Positions 36,001 to 47,981 of a DNA stretch of 64,000 bases are shown in pieces. The first letter of the stretch is position 1. Every line of letters begins with the position of its first letter. Below the pieces are notes generated by a model. That model saw nothing but the letters and a program-made list of their open reading frames with translations. It was not told the origin of the DNA and ran no database searches. Source of the stretch: Streptomyces sp. TLI_146 (lineage in GTDB: Bacteria; Actinomycetota; Actinomycetes; Streptomycetales; Streptomycetaceae). Where the stretch lies: assembly GCF_002846415.1 (NCBI RefSeq), contig NZ_PJMX01000001.1:7440001-7504000 (forward strand). Reading direction: 5' to 3'. The position numbers and the translations under genes were made by a program.

Positions 36001-36978
36001 ATGGCAACCTGGCGCAACGCCTCGCTCGCGGTGACGGCGGCGGCAGTACTGGCACTCACGGCGACGGCCTGCGGCCAGGACAAGGGAAGTGCCTCGCCGA
36101 AGGGCCAGTCCGTCGGCAACGCCGCTCAGGCCGCGGGCAGTGGGAACGCGTACGGATACGGCGACGCGGGCTACGGCTCGGGGTCGGGCACGGCCAACCA
36201 GGCGGCGGCCAAGGCGGCCGGGCAGCTGGCGGTGTGGGACAGCAAGGAACTGGGCAAGGTGGTCACCGACAGCGCCGGATTCACGCTCTACCGCTTCGAC
36301 AAGGACACCGCGAGCCCGCCCAAGTCGAATTGCGACGGCGACTGCGCGAAGCTGTGGCCGGCCGTGCCCGCGGGCAGCGTCACGGCGGCTCCCGGCACCG
36401 ACGCGAGCCTCATCGGCGAGGTGACCCGGACCGACGGCAGCAAGCAGCTGACGCTCGCGGGCTGGCCGATGTACCGGTACACCAAGGACACCAAGCCCGG
36501 CGACGCGACCGGGGAGGGCGTGGGCGGCACGTGGCACGCCTCGGCCCCCGACGGCAAGAAGGCGACGCCGTCCGCCGACAGCGCCGGGGCCGGGGGCGGG
36601 GCGGAGACGCCGAGCCTGCCGGGCCTCTCGGTCCGCGAGGACCCCAAGCTCGGCAAGATCATCGTCGATTCCCGCGGGATGACCGTCTACCGGTTCAAGA
36701 AGGACTCCGCCTGGCCCATGAAGTCGGCCTGCACCGGCGACTGCCTCAAGAAGTGGCCGGTGGTCGCGCCGGTCGACAAGAAGGACACCGAGGGCATCAT
36801 CCAGAAGGGCTTCGTCACCTTCAACCGGCCCGACGGGATCAAGCAGCAGTCGGTCAACTGCTGGCCGATCTACACCTACGCCGGTGACAGCAAGCCTGGC
36901 GACACCAATGGCCAGGGCGTGGGCGGCACCTGGTGGGCCGTCTCTCCCGAGGGAAAGCTGATCGCCACCGCCAAGTGA
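36001..36978 (+). CDS. SCO0930-family lipoprotein with two secreted-repeat domains
   Basis: 325 residues with AAGGGAG before the ATG. Lipobox LTATAC at residue 24. Two copies of the secreted repeat of unknown function (Lipoprotein_15): residues 78-180 (KVVTDSAGFTLYRFDKDTAS, CDGDCAKLWPAV, GWPMYRYTKDTKPGDATGEG) and 205-325 (IIVDSRGMTVYRFKKDSAWP, CTGDCLKKWPVV, CWPIYTYAGDSKPGDTNGQG). The paired CxGDC-W motifs suggest redox or metal binding. Function not established. Confidence 0.9.
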   Translation: MATWRNASLAVTAAAVLALTATACGQDKGSASPKGQSVGNAAQAAGSGNAYGYGDAGYGSGSGTANQAAAKAAGQLAVWDSKELGKVVTDSAGFTLYRFDKDTASPPKSNCDGDCAKLWPAVPAGSVTAAPGTDASLIGEVTRTDGSKQLTLAGWPMYRYTKDTKPGDATGEGVGGTWHASAPDGKKATPSADSAGAGGGAETPSLPGLSVREDPKLGKIIVDSRGMTVYRFKKDSAWPMKSACTGDCLKKWPVVAPVDKKDTEGIIQKGFVTFNRPDGIKQQSVNCWPIYTYAGDSKPGDTNGQGVGGTWWAVSPEGKLIATAK

Positions 36979-36999
36979 CCCCCCTCCCAAGGTCGTCGG

Positions 37000-37030
37000 C
37001 CCGTCACCGTGTCCCCCGCGCGGTGGCGGG
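37000..37030 (+). terminator. Possible terminator after SCO0930-like gene
   Basis: Ten-base arms CCCGTCACCG and CGGTGGCGGG with one mismatch and an 11-base loop, 21 bases after the stop codon. Confidence 0.45.
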
Positions 37031-37196
37031 TTCGACGTGCGTTCCGGCGGGTGTGACCGAACTTGTGTGTGACCAATAACGGATCGGCATTTTCCGTTTT
37101 TACTCGCCCTCCTGCCTGACGATCAGTAGCCTCAGCTCGAACACTGACCATGCACATGGCCATCACACCCCCCGCGGCGAGTTGTTGGAGACATAG

Positions 37197-38009
37197 ATGG
37201 AGCGTCCGGCCTGGGCCCCTACGGGCATCGACATCTCGGTGCCGAGTGTGTCCCGCATCTACGACTACTACCTGGGCGGCTCGCACAACTTCGAGGTGGA
37301 CCGGGAAGCCGCGCGCAAGGCCATGGAGTTCATCCCCGGGCTGCCCAAGGTGATGCAGGCGAACCGGGCCTTCATGCGGCGGGCGGTCCGTTTCGCCCTG
37401 GATGAGGGAATCACCCAGTTCCTGGACATCGGCTCGGGCATCCCGACGTTCGGCAACGTCCATGAGGTCGCCCAGAGCGCTGCCCCCGAGGCGCGGGTGG
37501 TCTACGTCGACCACGACCCGGTCGCCGTCGCGCACAGCAAGGCCGTCCTGGAGGGCAACGACCGGGCGGGCGTGGTCGCCGCCGACCTGCGCAAGCCGCA
37601 GGACATCCTCAGCAGCCCGGAGGTCACCCGGCTGCTCGACCTGGACCGGCCGGTCGCCCTCCTGCTGGTCGCCGTCCTCCACTTCGTGGAGGACTCGGAC
37701 GACCCGCGCGCCGCGGTCGCCGCGTTGCGCGACGCGCTCGCCCCCGGCAGCCTGCTGATCCTCACCCACGCCGCGTACGAGGGCATCCCGCTCAGCGAGG
37801 ACCGGGCCGGCGGCGCGGTGGGCGTCTACCGCAACATCCGCAACCCGCTGGTCATGCGTACCAGCGAGGAGATCGCCACCTTCTTCGACGGGTTCGAGCT
37901 GGTCGCGCCCGGTCTGGTGCAGATGCCGATGTGGCGCCCGGAGAACTCGCCGGAGCAGGAGGACCCCTATGCCTTCTCGGGGTTCGCCGGCGTGGGACGC
38001 ATAGCGTGA
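37197..38009 (+). CDS. SAM-dependent methyltransferase, DUF574 family
   Basis: 270 residues, GGAG eight bases upstream. Starts with the family hallmark VSRIYDYYLGGSHNFEVDRE. The SAM-binding glycine loop is QFLDIGSGIPTFGNVHEV, with an acidic residue in VVYVDHDPVAV. DUF574 proteins are numerous in Streptomyces and largely uncharacterised. The stop overlaps the GTG start of the c-di-GMP enzyme gene (GTGA), so the two are translationally coupled, which implies a shared process. Confidence 0.92.
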   Translation: MERPAWAPTGIDISVPSVSRIYDYYLGGSHNFEVDREAARKAMEFIPGLPKVMQANRAFMRRAVRFALDEGITQFLDIGSGIPTFGNVHEVAQSAAPEARVVYVDHDPVAVAHSKAVLEGNDRAGVVAADLRKPQDILSSPEVTRLLDLDRPVALLLVAVLHFVEDSDDPRAAVAALRDALAPGSLLILTHAAYEGIPLSEDRAGGAVGVYRNIRNPLVMRTSEEIATFFDGFELVAPGLVQMPMWRPENSPEQEDPYAFSGFAGVGRIA

Positions 38010-40180
38010 GCACCCCGATCCGCACGGACGGGCAGCTCGTCGATCCGGACGGCCCCGAGTCGCGGCTGAAACGGTTCGCCACGATCTGGAGCCGGGCCAT
38101 CTTCCCGGTGACGGCCACATCGCTGACCCGCCCCGAGTTCGAGCGCCATCTGCTGCCGCTGGCGCGCCGCCTCATCGAGGCGCTGCACCGCCGCCACTTC
38201 GACCCGGCGCCCGCGCACGAGATCGGCGCCGCGCTGGTCGGCGCCCACTGCACCGACCCGGACGCGCTCAGCCGTACGCTCGGCGTGGTCGACTCCTACC
38301 TCGTCCTGTACTGCGGTACGGGTGGCGACCTGCGGGCCGAGGAGGCGCGGGCCCGCTGTGCCCGCCTCCAGCACGCGATGGCCGCCGGGTTCGCCCAGGC
38401 GCTGCGCGAGCGCACCCTGAGCGAGCAGGAGGCCATCGCCCGCTCCGCGCTGTCCGCGCGCAGCGCCGCCGAGGAGGCCCTGCACACCACCGAGGCCCGG
38501 TTCCGCGCGGTCTTCGAGGGCGCCGCCGTCGGCATCGGTATCGCCGACCTCGAAGGCCGCGTCCTGGAGGTCAACGAGACGCTCACCCGGATGTTCGGCG
38601 GCGTCGAGGGCCAGCTCCGCAGCCGCAACGTCAGCGAGTGGGTGCACCCCGAGGACGCGCCGCAGGTCTGGAAGCTGTACGAGGAGCTGGTGCGGGGCGA
38701 GCGCGACCACTACCGGGTCGAGAAGCCGTACTACCGCGGCGACGGCACCGTCCTGTGGACCAATCTGACGGTCTCGCTGCTGCGCGACGCCGAGGGCCGC
38801 CCGCAGTACCAGCTGGCCCTCCTGGAGGACACCACCGAGCGGCGGCTGCTGAATCTGCGGCTGCGCTACGAGGCCACCCACGACGCGCTGACCGGCCTGC
38901 CCAACCGCACCCTGTTCTTCGAGCGCCTGGACAAGGCGCTGGCGGCGGGCGAGGGCAAGCGCTTCGGGCTCTGCTATCTCGACCTCGACGGCTTCAAGGC
39001 GGTCAACGACAGCCTCGGCCACTCGGCGGGCGACCGGCTCCTGGTGGAGGTCGCCGACCGGCTGCAGAGCTGTGCGACCGGGCCCGGCGAGATGGTGGCG
39101 CGGCTCGGCGGCGACGAGTTCGTGGCGCTGACCACCGGCACCGACACCCTGCGCGAGGTCGACGAACTGGCCTCGCGCATCCTCGGCGTGCTCTCCGCGC
39201 CGATCCGGCTGGAGGGCCGCGAGCTCACCGTGCGCGGCTCGATCGGCGTGGTCGAGGGCCCGGCGGGCGAGCGCGGCCCGGCGGAGGTGCTGCGCAGCGC
39301 CGACATCACGATGTACCGGGCCAAGGCGGCCGGCGGCAACCGCTTCGAGCGGGCCGACCCGGAGGCCGACGCCCGTGCGATCACCCGGCACGGGCTCACC
39401 AACGCGCTGCCCGCCGCCCTGGAACGCGGCGAGTTCTTCATCGAGTACCAGCCGCTGGTGCACCTGGGCGACGGCAGTGTGCACGGGGCGGAGGCGCTGG
39501 TGCGCTGGTCGCATCCGCAGCACGGCGTCCTGGGCCCGGACCGGTTCATCCCGCTCGCCGAGCACACCGGTCTGATCGTGCCGCTCGGGCGCTGGGTGAT
39601 GGAGGAGTCCGTACGCCAGGCGAGGTCCTGGCAGGAGCGCCACCCGGGCTCGCGGGCGGGCGGCCCGCTGCGGGTCAACGTGAACCTGTCGCCGACGCAG
39701 CTGCACCACCCGGGCCTGGTGGCCGACACGGTGGAGATGCTGGAGCGCTCCGGTCTGGAGCCGGGCGCGCTGTGCCTGGAGGTCACCGAGTCCGCGCTGA
39801 TCGGCGCCGACGACGATCTGCTCAAGCCGCTGCGCCAGCTCGCGGACATGGGTGTGGACATCGCCCTGGACGACTTCGGCACCGGCTACTCGAACCTGGC
39901 GAACCTGCGGCGCCTCCCGGTGAGCGTGCTGAAGCTGGACCGTTCCTTCACCCAGTCCATGCAGCAGCACCCGGCCGACCCCGTCGACATCAAGATCGTC
40001 GAGGGGATCGTGTCACTGGCCCACAGTCTGCAACTGGCCGTCACCGTCGAGGGCGTGGAGACCGGGGCCCAGGCCGAGCAGCTGCGCGAGCTGGGCTGCG
40101 ACACCGCCCAGGGCTGGTACTACGCCCGCCCGGGCGCACCCGACCGCATTCACTCGCTGGCGCTCACCGACGCGGTCTGA
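38006..40180 (+). CDS. rmdA: PAS-GGDEF-EAL c-di-GMP turnover protein, RmdA-like
   Basis: 724 residues from GTG 38006. An N-terminal helical region (1-155) resembling that of cytoplasmic Streptomyces RmdA; PAS/PAC (about 160-285); GGDEF domain with the intact motif RLGGDEFVAL (about 290-460); EAL domain with intact GAEALVRW and DDFGTGYSNLANLRRLPVSV (about 470-715). No membrane helix. Intact motifs mean both synthesis and breakdown of c-di-GMP are possible; RmdA is known chiefly as a phosphodiesterase affecting development. The symbol rests on layout and length. The 3' end overlaps the LysR gene by 31 bases. Confidence 0.88.
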   Translation: MSTPIRTDGQLVDPDGPESRLKRFATIWSRAIFPVTATSLTRPEFERHLLPLARRLIEALHRRHFDPAPAHEIGAALVGAHCTDPDALSRTLGVVDSYLVLYCGTGGDLRAEEARARCARLQHAMAAGFAQALRERTLSEQEAIARSALSARSAAEEALHTTEARFRAVFEGAAVGIGIADLEGRVLEVNETLTRMFGGVEGQLRSRNVSEWVHPEDAPQVWKLYEELVRGERDHYRVEKPYYRGDGTVLWTNLTVSLLRDAEGRPQYQLALLEDTTERRLLNLRLRYEATHDALTGLPNRTLFFERLDKALAAGEGKRFGLCYLDLDGFKAVNDSLGHSAGDRLLVEVADRLQSCATGPGEMVARLGGDEFVALTTGTDTLREVDELASRILGVLSAPIRLEGRELTVRGSIGVVEGPAGERGPAEVLRSADITMYRAKAAGGNRFERADPEADARAITRHGLTNALPAALERGEFFIEYQPLVHLGDGSVHGAEALVRWSHPQHGVLGPDRFIPLAEHTGLIVPLGRWVMEESVRQARSWQERHPGSRAGGPLRVNVNLSPTQLHHPGLVADTVEMLERSGLEPGALCLEVTESALIGADDDLLKPLRQLADMGVDIALDDFGTGYSNLANLRRLPVSVLKLDRSFTQSMQQHPADPVDIKIVEGIVSLAHSLQLAVTVEGVETGAQAEQLRELGCDTAQGWYYARPGAPDRIHSLALTDAV

Positions 40181-41067
40181 CCCGTACCGATGCTCAGCAG
40201 GACCCGCTGCAACTCCCGTGCGGCGCGCGGCGGGTCCACGTCGCTGCGGTGGGCGAGCGCGATCGTGCGGCGCAGGCCCGGGCGGGCCAGCGGGGTCACC
40301 CGCAGATCGCGGCCCGCCCGCGCCGCCACCATGCTCGGCACCACGGCGATGCCGAGCCCGGCCCGTACGAAGCCGAGCACCGCGTCCATCTCGCCGCCCT
40401 CGACCGTGAACACCGGCTCGAAGCCCTCGCCGCGACAGGCCGCCACGGTGAGCTCGCGCAGGTCGTAGCCGTGCCGGAACATCACCAGCGGCGCGTCGCG
40501 CAGATCGCGGATATGCACCCGGCCGCCGCTGCCCGGGGCGGGTTCGGCGGCGGCCGAGACCACCACCAGGTCCTCGTGGAAGAGCTCGACGCTGGTCAGC
40601 GCGGGGGAGCCGGGCGGCAGCGGGAGCACCACCAGGGCCAGGTCGAGGGCGCCGCGCGCCAGCTCCCGTACGAGGTCGTGCGAGCCGCCCTCCTCGATCA
40701 GGAGCTGGATCCCCGGATGGCGGTCGTGGAAGGCGCGCAGCACGTCCGGCAGCAGACCGGTGCACAGGCTCGGGGTGGCGCCGAGCCGGACCCGGCCGCG
40801 GCGCAGCTGCGCCAGCTCCTGCACCTCGATCCGGGCGGTGTCCGCGTCGGCGAGGATGCGGCGGGCCAGCGGCAGCAGCGCCTCGCCCGCGTCGGTCAGC
40901 GCGATATTGCCCCGGGCGCGGCTGAACAGCTCGGCGCCCAGCTCCTTCTCCAGCGCCCTGATCTGCTGGGAGAGCGAGGGCTGCGCGACATGGACCTGCT
41001 CGGCGGCGCGGGTGAAGTGGCGGGTCTCCGCGACGGCCACGAAGTACAGGAGCTGCTGGAACTGCAT
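40150..41067 (-). CDS. LysR-family regulator, probable sdh regulator
   Basis: 305 residues from ATG 41067. N-terminal helix-turn-helix MQFQQLLYFVAVAETRHFTR through QPSLSQQIRALEKELGAELF, then the periplasmic-binding-like effector domain. The start is 84 bases from sdhC on the other strand, and a T-N11-A dyad lies between them. By analogy with other LysR proteins it should bind there to control itself and sdhCAB. The inducer is unknown. A longer start at 41109 would run through the dyad. Confidence 0.92.
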   Translation of the reverse strand: MQFQQLLYFVAVAETRHFTRAAEQVHVAQPSLSQQIRALEKELGAELFSRARGNIALTDAGEALLPLARRILADADTARIEVQELAQLRRGRVRLGATPSLCTGLLPDVLRAFHDRHPGIQLLIEEGGSHDLVRELARGALDLALVVLPLPPGSPALTSVELFHEDLVVVSAAAEPAPGSGGRVHIRDLRDAPLVMFRHGYDLRELTVAACRGEGFEPVFTVEGGEMDAVLGFVRAGLGIAVVPSMVAARAGRDLRVTPLARPGLRRTIALAHRSDVDPPRAARELQRVLLSIGTGQTASVSASE

Positions 41068-41074
41068 GGGCCCA

Positions 41075-41093
41075 CGATAGGCCATGGCTATCG
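41075..41093. promoter_or_regulatory. LysR-type T-N11-A operator
   Basis: CGATAG-N7-CTATCG, perfect 6-bp arms. It contains ATAG-N7-CTAT, the T-N11-A form bound by LysR proteins. It starts 8 bases before the LysR start codon and ends 57 bases before sdhC. Confidence 0.75.
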
Positions 41094-41112
41094 AATTGAG
41101 CGTATTCATGTC

Positions 41113-41143
41113 TTGGACCTCTCGGGACCTCCGGCCCTAGCGT
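41113..41143 (+). promoter_or_regulatory. Promoter of sdhCAB (leaderless)
   Basis: TTGGAC at 41113-41118 and TAGCGT at 41138-41143 are 19 bases apart. The -10 ends seven bases before the ATG at 41151 and there is no ribosome site, so the transcript probably starts at the ATG. Confidence 0.55.
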
Positions 41144-41150
41144 CTACGAC

Positions 41151-41858
41151 ATGGCTCTGGCAACGCGGACGGACCGAAAACCGTCCTTGACGCGCACCGT
41201 GTGGGACTCGACCGTCGGCAAGAAGGCGGTCATGGCCGTCAGCGGCCTGATCATGCTGACGTATCTGGCCGTCCACATGTTCGGCAACCTCAAGATCTTC
41301 TTCGGGGCGGGCGACTTCAACGGGTACGCGCACTGGCTGCGCACCGTCGGTGAGCCGTTCCTGCACTACGAGTGGGCGCTCTGGATCATCCGGGTGGTGC
41401 TCGTCGCCGCCGTCGTCGCGCACGCGGTCTGCGCGTACCAGCTGAGCCGGCGCGACCTCAGGGCGCGCCCCAGCCAGTACGTGCACAAGCGGCCGCGCGC
41501 GAGCTACGCCACCCGCACGATGCGCTGGGGCGGGATCATCCTCGGCCTGTTCATCGTCTGGCACGTCCTGGACCTGACCACCGGGACCGTGCACCCAGGC
41601 GGCTTCCAGTCCGGGCACCCGTACCAGAACGTGATCGACACCTTCTCCACCTGGTACGGCAACACGATCTACATCGTGGCGATGCTCGCCCTCGGCCTCC
41701 ATGTCCAGCACGGCTTCTGGAGCGCCGCCCAGACCCTCGGCGCCGGCAGCGCGGCCCGCGACCGGATCCTCAAGACCCTCGCCAACGTGCTCGCGCTGGT
41801 GCTGACCCTCGGATTCATCTCCGTCCCCGTCGCCGTCATGACCGGAGTGGTGAGCTGA
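41151..41858 (+). CDS. sdhC: Succinate dehydrogenase cytochrome b558 subunit
   Basis: 235 residues with five predicted helices. [20 protein letters not shown] near residue 24 and the later WHVLDLTTG and [16 protein letters not shown] supply the histidines that hold two hemes in the b558-type (Bacillus/Wolinella-like) membrane subunit. It passes electrons between the iron-sulfur subunit and menaquinone. sdhA begins directly after its stop. Confidence 0.94.
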   Translation: MALATRTDRKPSLTRTVWDSTVGKKAVMAVSGLIMLTYLAVHMFGNLKIFFGAGDFNGYAHWLRTVGEPFLHYEWALWIIRVVLVAAVVAHAVCAYQLSRRDLRARPSQYVHKRPRASYATRTMRWGGIILGLFIVWHVLDLTTGTVHPGGFQSGHPYQNVIDTFSTWYGNTIYIVAMLALGLHVQHGFWSAAQTLGAGSAARDRILKTLANVLALVLTLGFISVPVAVMTGVVS

Positions 41859-43813
<1,955 letters not shown>

Positions 43814-43817
<4 letters not shown>

Positions 43818-44569
43818 AGCTCACCCTGCGCGTCTGGCGGCAGCGGAACGCCGACGCCGAAGGAGCGATGTCCACGTACGAAGTGGACGGCATCTCGGCC
43901 GACATGTCCTTCCTGGAGATGCTCGACACGCTCAACGAGGAGCTCATCCTGGGCGGCGAGGACCCGGTCGCCTTCGACCACGACTGCCGCGAGGGCATCT
44001 GCGGCGCGTGCAGCCTGGTCATCAACGGCGACGCGCACGGCCCCGAGCGCACGACCACCTGCCAACTGCACATGAGGGCGTTCGAGGACGGCGACACCAT
44101 CGATGTCGAGCCGTGGCGGGCCGCCGCGTTCCCGGTGGTCAAGGACCTGGTGGTGGACCGCTCGGCGTTCGACCGGATCATCCAGGCGGGCGGCTACATC
44201 AGCGCCCCGACGGGAGCCGCGCCCGAGGCGCACGCCACGCCGGTGCCCAAGCCGGACGCCGACTTCGCCTTCGAGCACGCCGAGTGCATCGGCTGCGGCG
44301 CGTGCGTGGCGGCCTGTCCCAACGGCTCGGCCATGCTGTTCACCTCGGCCAAGGTCAACCACCTCAATGTCCTGCCGCAGGGCGCGCCCGAGCGCGAGAC
44401 CCGGGTGCTCGACATGGTCGGCCAGATGGACGCGGAGGGCTTCGGCGGCTGCACCCTCACCGGCGAGTGCGCCACCGCCTGCCCCAAGGGCATTCCGCTG
44501 CCCTCGATCGCGGCGATGAACAAGGAGTGGCTGCGGGCCACCAGGAAGGCGAAGAAGGTCGGCCGCTGA
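43814..44569 (+). CDS. sdhB: Succinate dehydrogenase iron-sulfur subunit
   Basis: 251 residues. [2Fe-2S] site [15 protein letters not shown] with a later C in TTTCQLHM; [4Fe-4S] site [15 protein letters not shown]; and a third site [19 protein letters not shown]. This is the usual three-cluster electron wire. Coupled to sdhA and followed by a terminator hairpin, so the operon is sdhCAB. Confidence 0.97.
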
Positions 44570-44585
44570 GCGGTCGGCCGGTGGA

Positions 44586-44620
44586 CGTGCCCCGGGCCGC
44601 GGGTCCGGGGCACGCCCCTT
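44586..44620 (+). terminator. Terminator of sdhCAB
   Basis: Perfect 10-bp stem (44586-44595 with 44605-44614), then CCCCTTT. Seventeen bases after the sdhB stop and just before the convergent secreted-protein gene. Confidence 0.7.
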
Positions 44621-44632
44621 TCGGCGTACGGC

Positions 44633-45448
<816 letters not shown>

Positions 45449-45546
45449 TCAGCTTGTCGCCCGGTGCAGTTCTGCTACTGATCGGCGCTCGAATGCCGAC
45501 TGGCCGAGCGGACTCGTGGCAGGCCGGTGCGGTACCGCGCCCTATG

Positions 45547-45575
45547 GGGGCGCGGGGAACTGCGCGACCAGCCAC
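45547..45575. repeat. Dispersed repeat, copy 2
   Basis: 29 bases identical, in reverse orientation, to 27158-27186 in copy 1 (core GCGCGGGGAACTGCGCGACC). Here only a short left arm (CCGCGCCC at 45536-45543) can pair, so the copy is partial. It lies just after the 3' end of the UvrA-like gene, again in a terminator position. Confidence 0.8.
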
Positions 45576-45593
45576 GGACGCCCCGCAGTCGAA

Positions 45594-47972
45594 TCACGGC
45601 GCTTCCAGCGGAGCGCTCAGCGCCTTCGCCAGATACGGGGCCGTGCGCCCGGCCCCCGCCGACGCGACCTCGCGCGGCGGGCCCGCCGCCACGATCCTGC
45701 CGCCCTCGTCACCGCCGCCGGGCCCGAGGTCGACCACCCAGTCGGCGCCCGCCACCACGCTCATGTCGTGCTCGACGACCACCACCGAGTGGCCCGCGTC
45801 GACCAGGCCGTGCAACTGGCGCAGCAGCACCTCGACATCGGCCGGATGCAGCCCGGTCGTGGGCTCGTCCAGGAGGTAGAGGGTGTGGTCGCGGCGTACG
45901 CGCTGGAGTTCCGCCGCCAGCTTGATGCGCTGGGCCTCGCCTCCGGAGAGCTCGGTGGCGGGCTGGCCGAGGCGCAGATAGCCGAGGCCCACGTCGAGCA
46001 GCGCGGTCAGGCTCCGGGCGGCGGCCGGGGTGTCGGCGAAGAAGTCCGCCGCCGCCTCCACGGTCAGGTCGAGCACCTCGGCGACGGTGAGCCCCCGGTG
46101 GGTGACCTCCAGCGTCTCGGGGTTGTACCGGGCGCCGTGGCAGTCCGGGCAGGGCGCGTACGTACTGGGCAGGAACAGCAGCTCCACCGAGACGAACCCC
46201 TCGCCCTGGCAGGTCTCGCAGCGCCCGCCGGGCACGTTGAAGGAGAACCGGCCCGCCTTGTAGCCGCGCGCCCTCGCCTCCTCGGTGGCGGTGAAGAGCT
46301 TGCGTACGACGTCGAAGAGGCCGGTGTAGGTGGCGAGGTTGGAGCGGGGGGTGCGGCCGATCGGCTTCTGATCGACCGTCACCAGGCGCCCCACACCCGG
46401 TAGTTCCTCGGTGACCTCGCCCACCAGGGTCGACTTCCCGGAGCCCGAGACGCCGGTCACCGCCGTGAAGACGCCCAGCGGCAGCCGGGCCGTCAGGCCC
46501 CGCAGATTGTGCCGGGTCACCGGGCCGACCTCCAGCCACCCGGACGGCTCGCGCACCTCGCGTACGGGCGCGGGCGCCGTGTCGAAGAGGAAGCGGCGGG
46601 TCTGCGAGGCGGCCACCTCGGCCAGCTCGTGCGGCGGTCCGCTGTGCAGCACCCGCCCGCCGTGCACTCCGGCGTGCGGACCCACGTCCACCAGCCAGTC
46701 CGCGTGCCGCACCACATCGAGGTGGTGCTCGACCACGAACACCGAGTTCCCGGCCGCCTTCAGCCGGTCGAGGACCGTGAGCAGGGCCTCCGTGTCGGCC
46801 GGGTGCAGCCCCGCCGACGGCTCGTCCAGGACGTACACCACGCCGAAGAGCCCGGACCGCAGCTGGGTGGCGAGCCGGAGCCGTTGCAGCTCACCGGCGG
46901 AGAGGGTGGGCGCGGTCCGGTCCAGGCTGAGGTAGCCCAGGCCGAGCTCGGTGACGGGGTCGATCCGGCTCAGCAGGTCGGCCGTCAGGACCTCGGCCGT
47001 GGGCCCGCCGTCGGCCGAACGCAGCACCTGGGCGAGGGAGGTGAGCGGGAGAGCGGCCAGCTCCGCGATGGTGCGGCCCGCGAAGGTGACCGCCAGAGCC
47101 TCCGGCCGCAGCCGGCTGCCGCCGCAGACCGGGCAGTCGGCGGCGGTGAGGAACCGCTCGGCCTTCGTCCGCAGGGTGGGGCTCTTGCTCTCGGCGAACG
47201 TCTTCATCACATAGCGGCGGGCGCTCATGTACGTGCCCTGGTACGGGCGTTGGATGCGGTTCGCCTCGCGCACCGGGTGCACCGTGACCACCGGCTGCTC
47301 GTCGGTGAACAGGATCCACTTCCGGTCCGCCGGGTCGAGCTCGCGCCAGGGCCGGTCCACGTCGTACCCGAGCGTGTCCAGGACATCGCGCAGGTTCTTG
47401 CCCTGCCAGGCGCCCGGCCAGGCCGCGATGGCGCCCTCCCGGATCGACAGGGACGGGTCGGGGACGAGGAGCCCCTCGCTGGTGCGGTGGACGCGGCCCA
47501 GGCCGTGGCACTCGGGGCAGGCCCCGGCGGCCGTGTTGGGCGAGAAGGCGTCCGAGTCCAGGCGCGCGGCGCCCGCCGGATAGCTGCCCGCGCGGGAGAA
47601 CAGCATCCGCAGCGAGTTGGAGAGCGTGGTGACCGTGCCGACCGAGGAGCGCGAGGTCGGCGACGAGCGCCGCTGTTCGAGCGAGACGGCGGGCGGCAGC
47701 CCCGAGATCTCCGCGACCTTCGGCGCGCCCACCTGGTGGATCAGCCGCCGGGCGTACGGTGCCACCGACTCGAAGTAGCGCCGCTGGGCCTCCGCGTAGA
47801 TCGTCCCGAAGGCGAGCGAGGACTTGCCCGACCCGGAGACCCCGGTGAAGACCGCCAGCGCGTCCCGGGGGATGTCCACGTCGACCCCGCGCAGATTGTG
47901 CTCGCGGGCGCCCCGCACCCGTACATACGGGTCGTGGGCGCGGTCTTCGGGGGCTCCGGCGGGGCTTTGCAT
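45594..47972 (-). CDS. UvrA-like ABC-type excinuclease paralogue
   Basis: 792 residues, about 150-200 shorter than housekeeping UvrA. Two ABC modules: Walker A GVSGSGKSSLAFGTIYAE near residue 43 and GVSGSGKSTLVGEV in the second half; signature motifs TLSAGELQRLRLATQL and ELSGGEAQRIKLAAEL; Walker B YVLDEPSAGLHPAD and YLLDEPTTGLHPAD. Zinc sites CPECHGLG, CPVCGG, CETCQGEGF and CPDCHG. These UvrA-like proteins occur in antibiotic self-resistance and DNA protection. Nine bases after the LLM gene, same strand, so one operon. Confidence 0.93.
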   Translation of the reverse strand: MQSPAGAPEDRAHDPYVRVRGAREHNLRGVDVDIPRDALAVFTGVSGSGKSSLAFGTIYAEAQRRYFESVAPYARRLIHQVGAPKVAEISGLPPAVSLEQRRSSPTSRSSVGTVTTLSNSLRMLFSRAGSYPAGAARLDSDAFSPNTAAGACPECHGLGRVHRTSEGLLVPDPSLSIREGAIAAWPGAWQGKNLRDVLDTLGYDVDRPWRELDPADRKWILFTDEQPVVTVHPVREANRIQRPYQGTYMSARRYVMKTFAESKSPTLRTKAERFLTAADCPVCGGSRLRPEALAVTFAGRTIAELAALPLTSLAQVLRSADGGPTAEVLTADLLSRIDPVTELGLGYLSLDRTAPTLSAGELQRLRLATQLRSGLFGVVYVLDEPSAGLHPADTEALLTVLDRLKAAGNSVFVVEHHLDVVRHADWLVDVGPHAGVHGGRVLHSGPPHELAEVAASQTRRFLFDTAPAPVREVREPSGWLEVGPVTRHNLRGLTARLPLGVFTAVTGVSGSGKSTLVGEVTEELPGVGRLVTVDQKPIGRTPRSNLATYTGLFDVVRKLFTATEEARARGYKAGRFSFNVPGGRCETCQGEGFVSVELLFLPSTYAPCPDCHGARYNPETLEVTHRGLTVAEVLDLTVEAAADFFADTPAAARSLTALLDVGLGYLRLGQPATELSGGEAQRIKLAAELQRVRRDHTLYLLDEPTTGLHPADVEVLLRQLHGLVDAGHSVVVVEHDMSVVAGADWVVDLGPGGGDEGGRIVAAGPPREVASAGAGRTAPYLAKALSAPLEAP

Positions 47973-47981
47973 ACCGGAATT

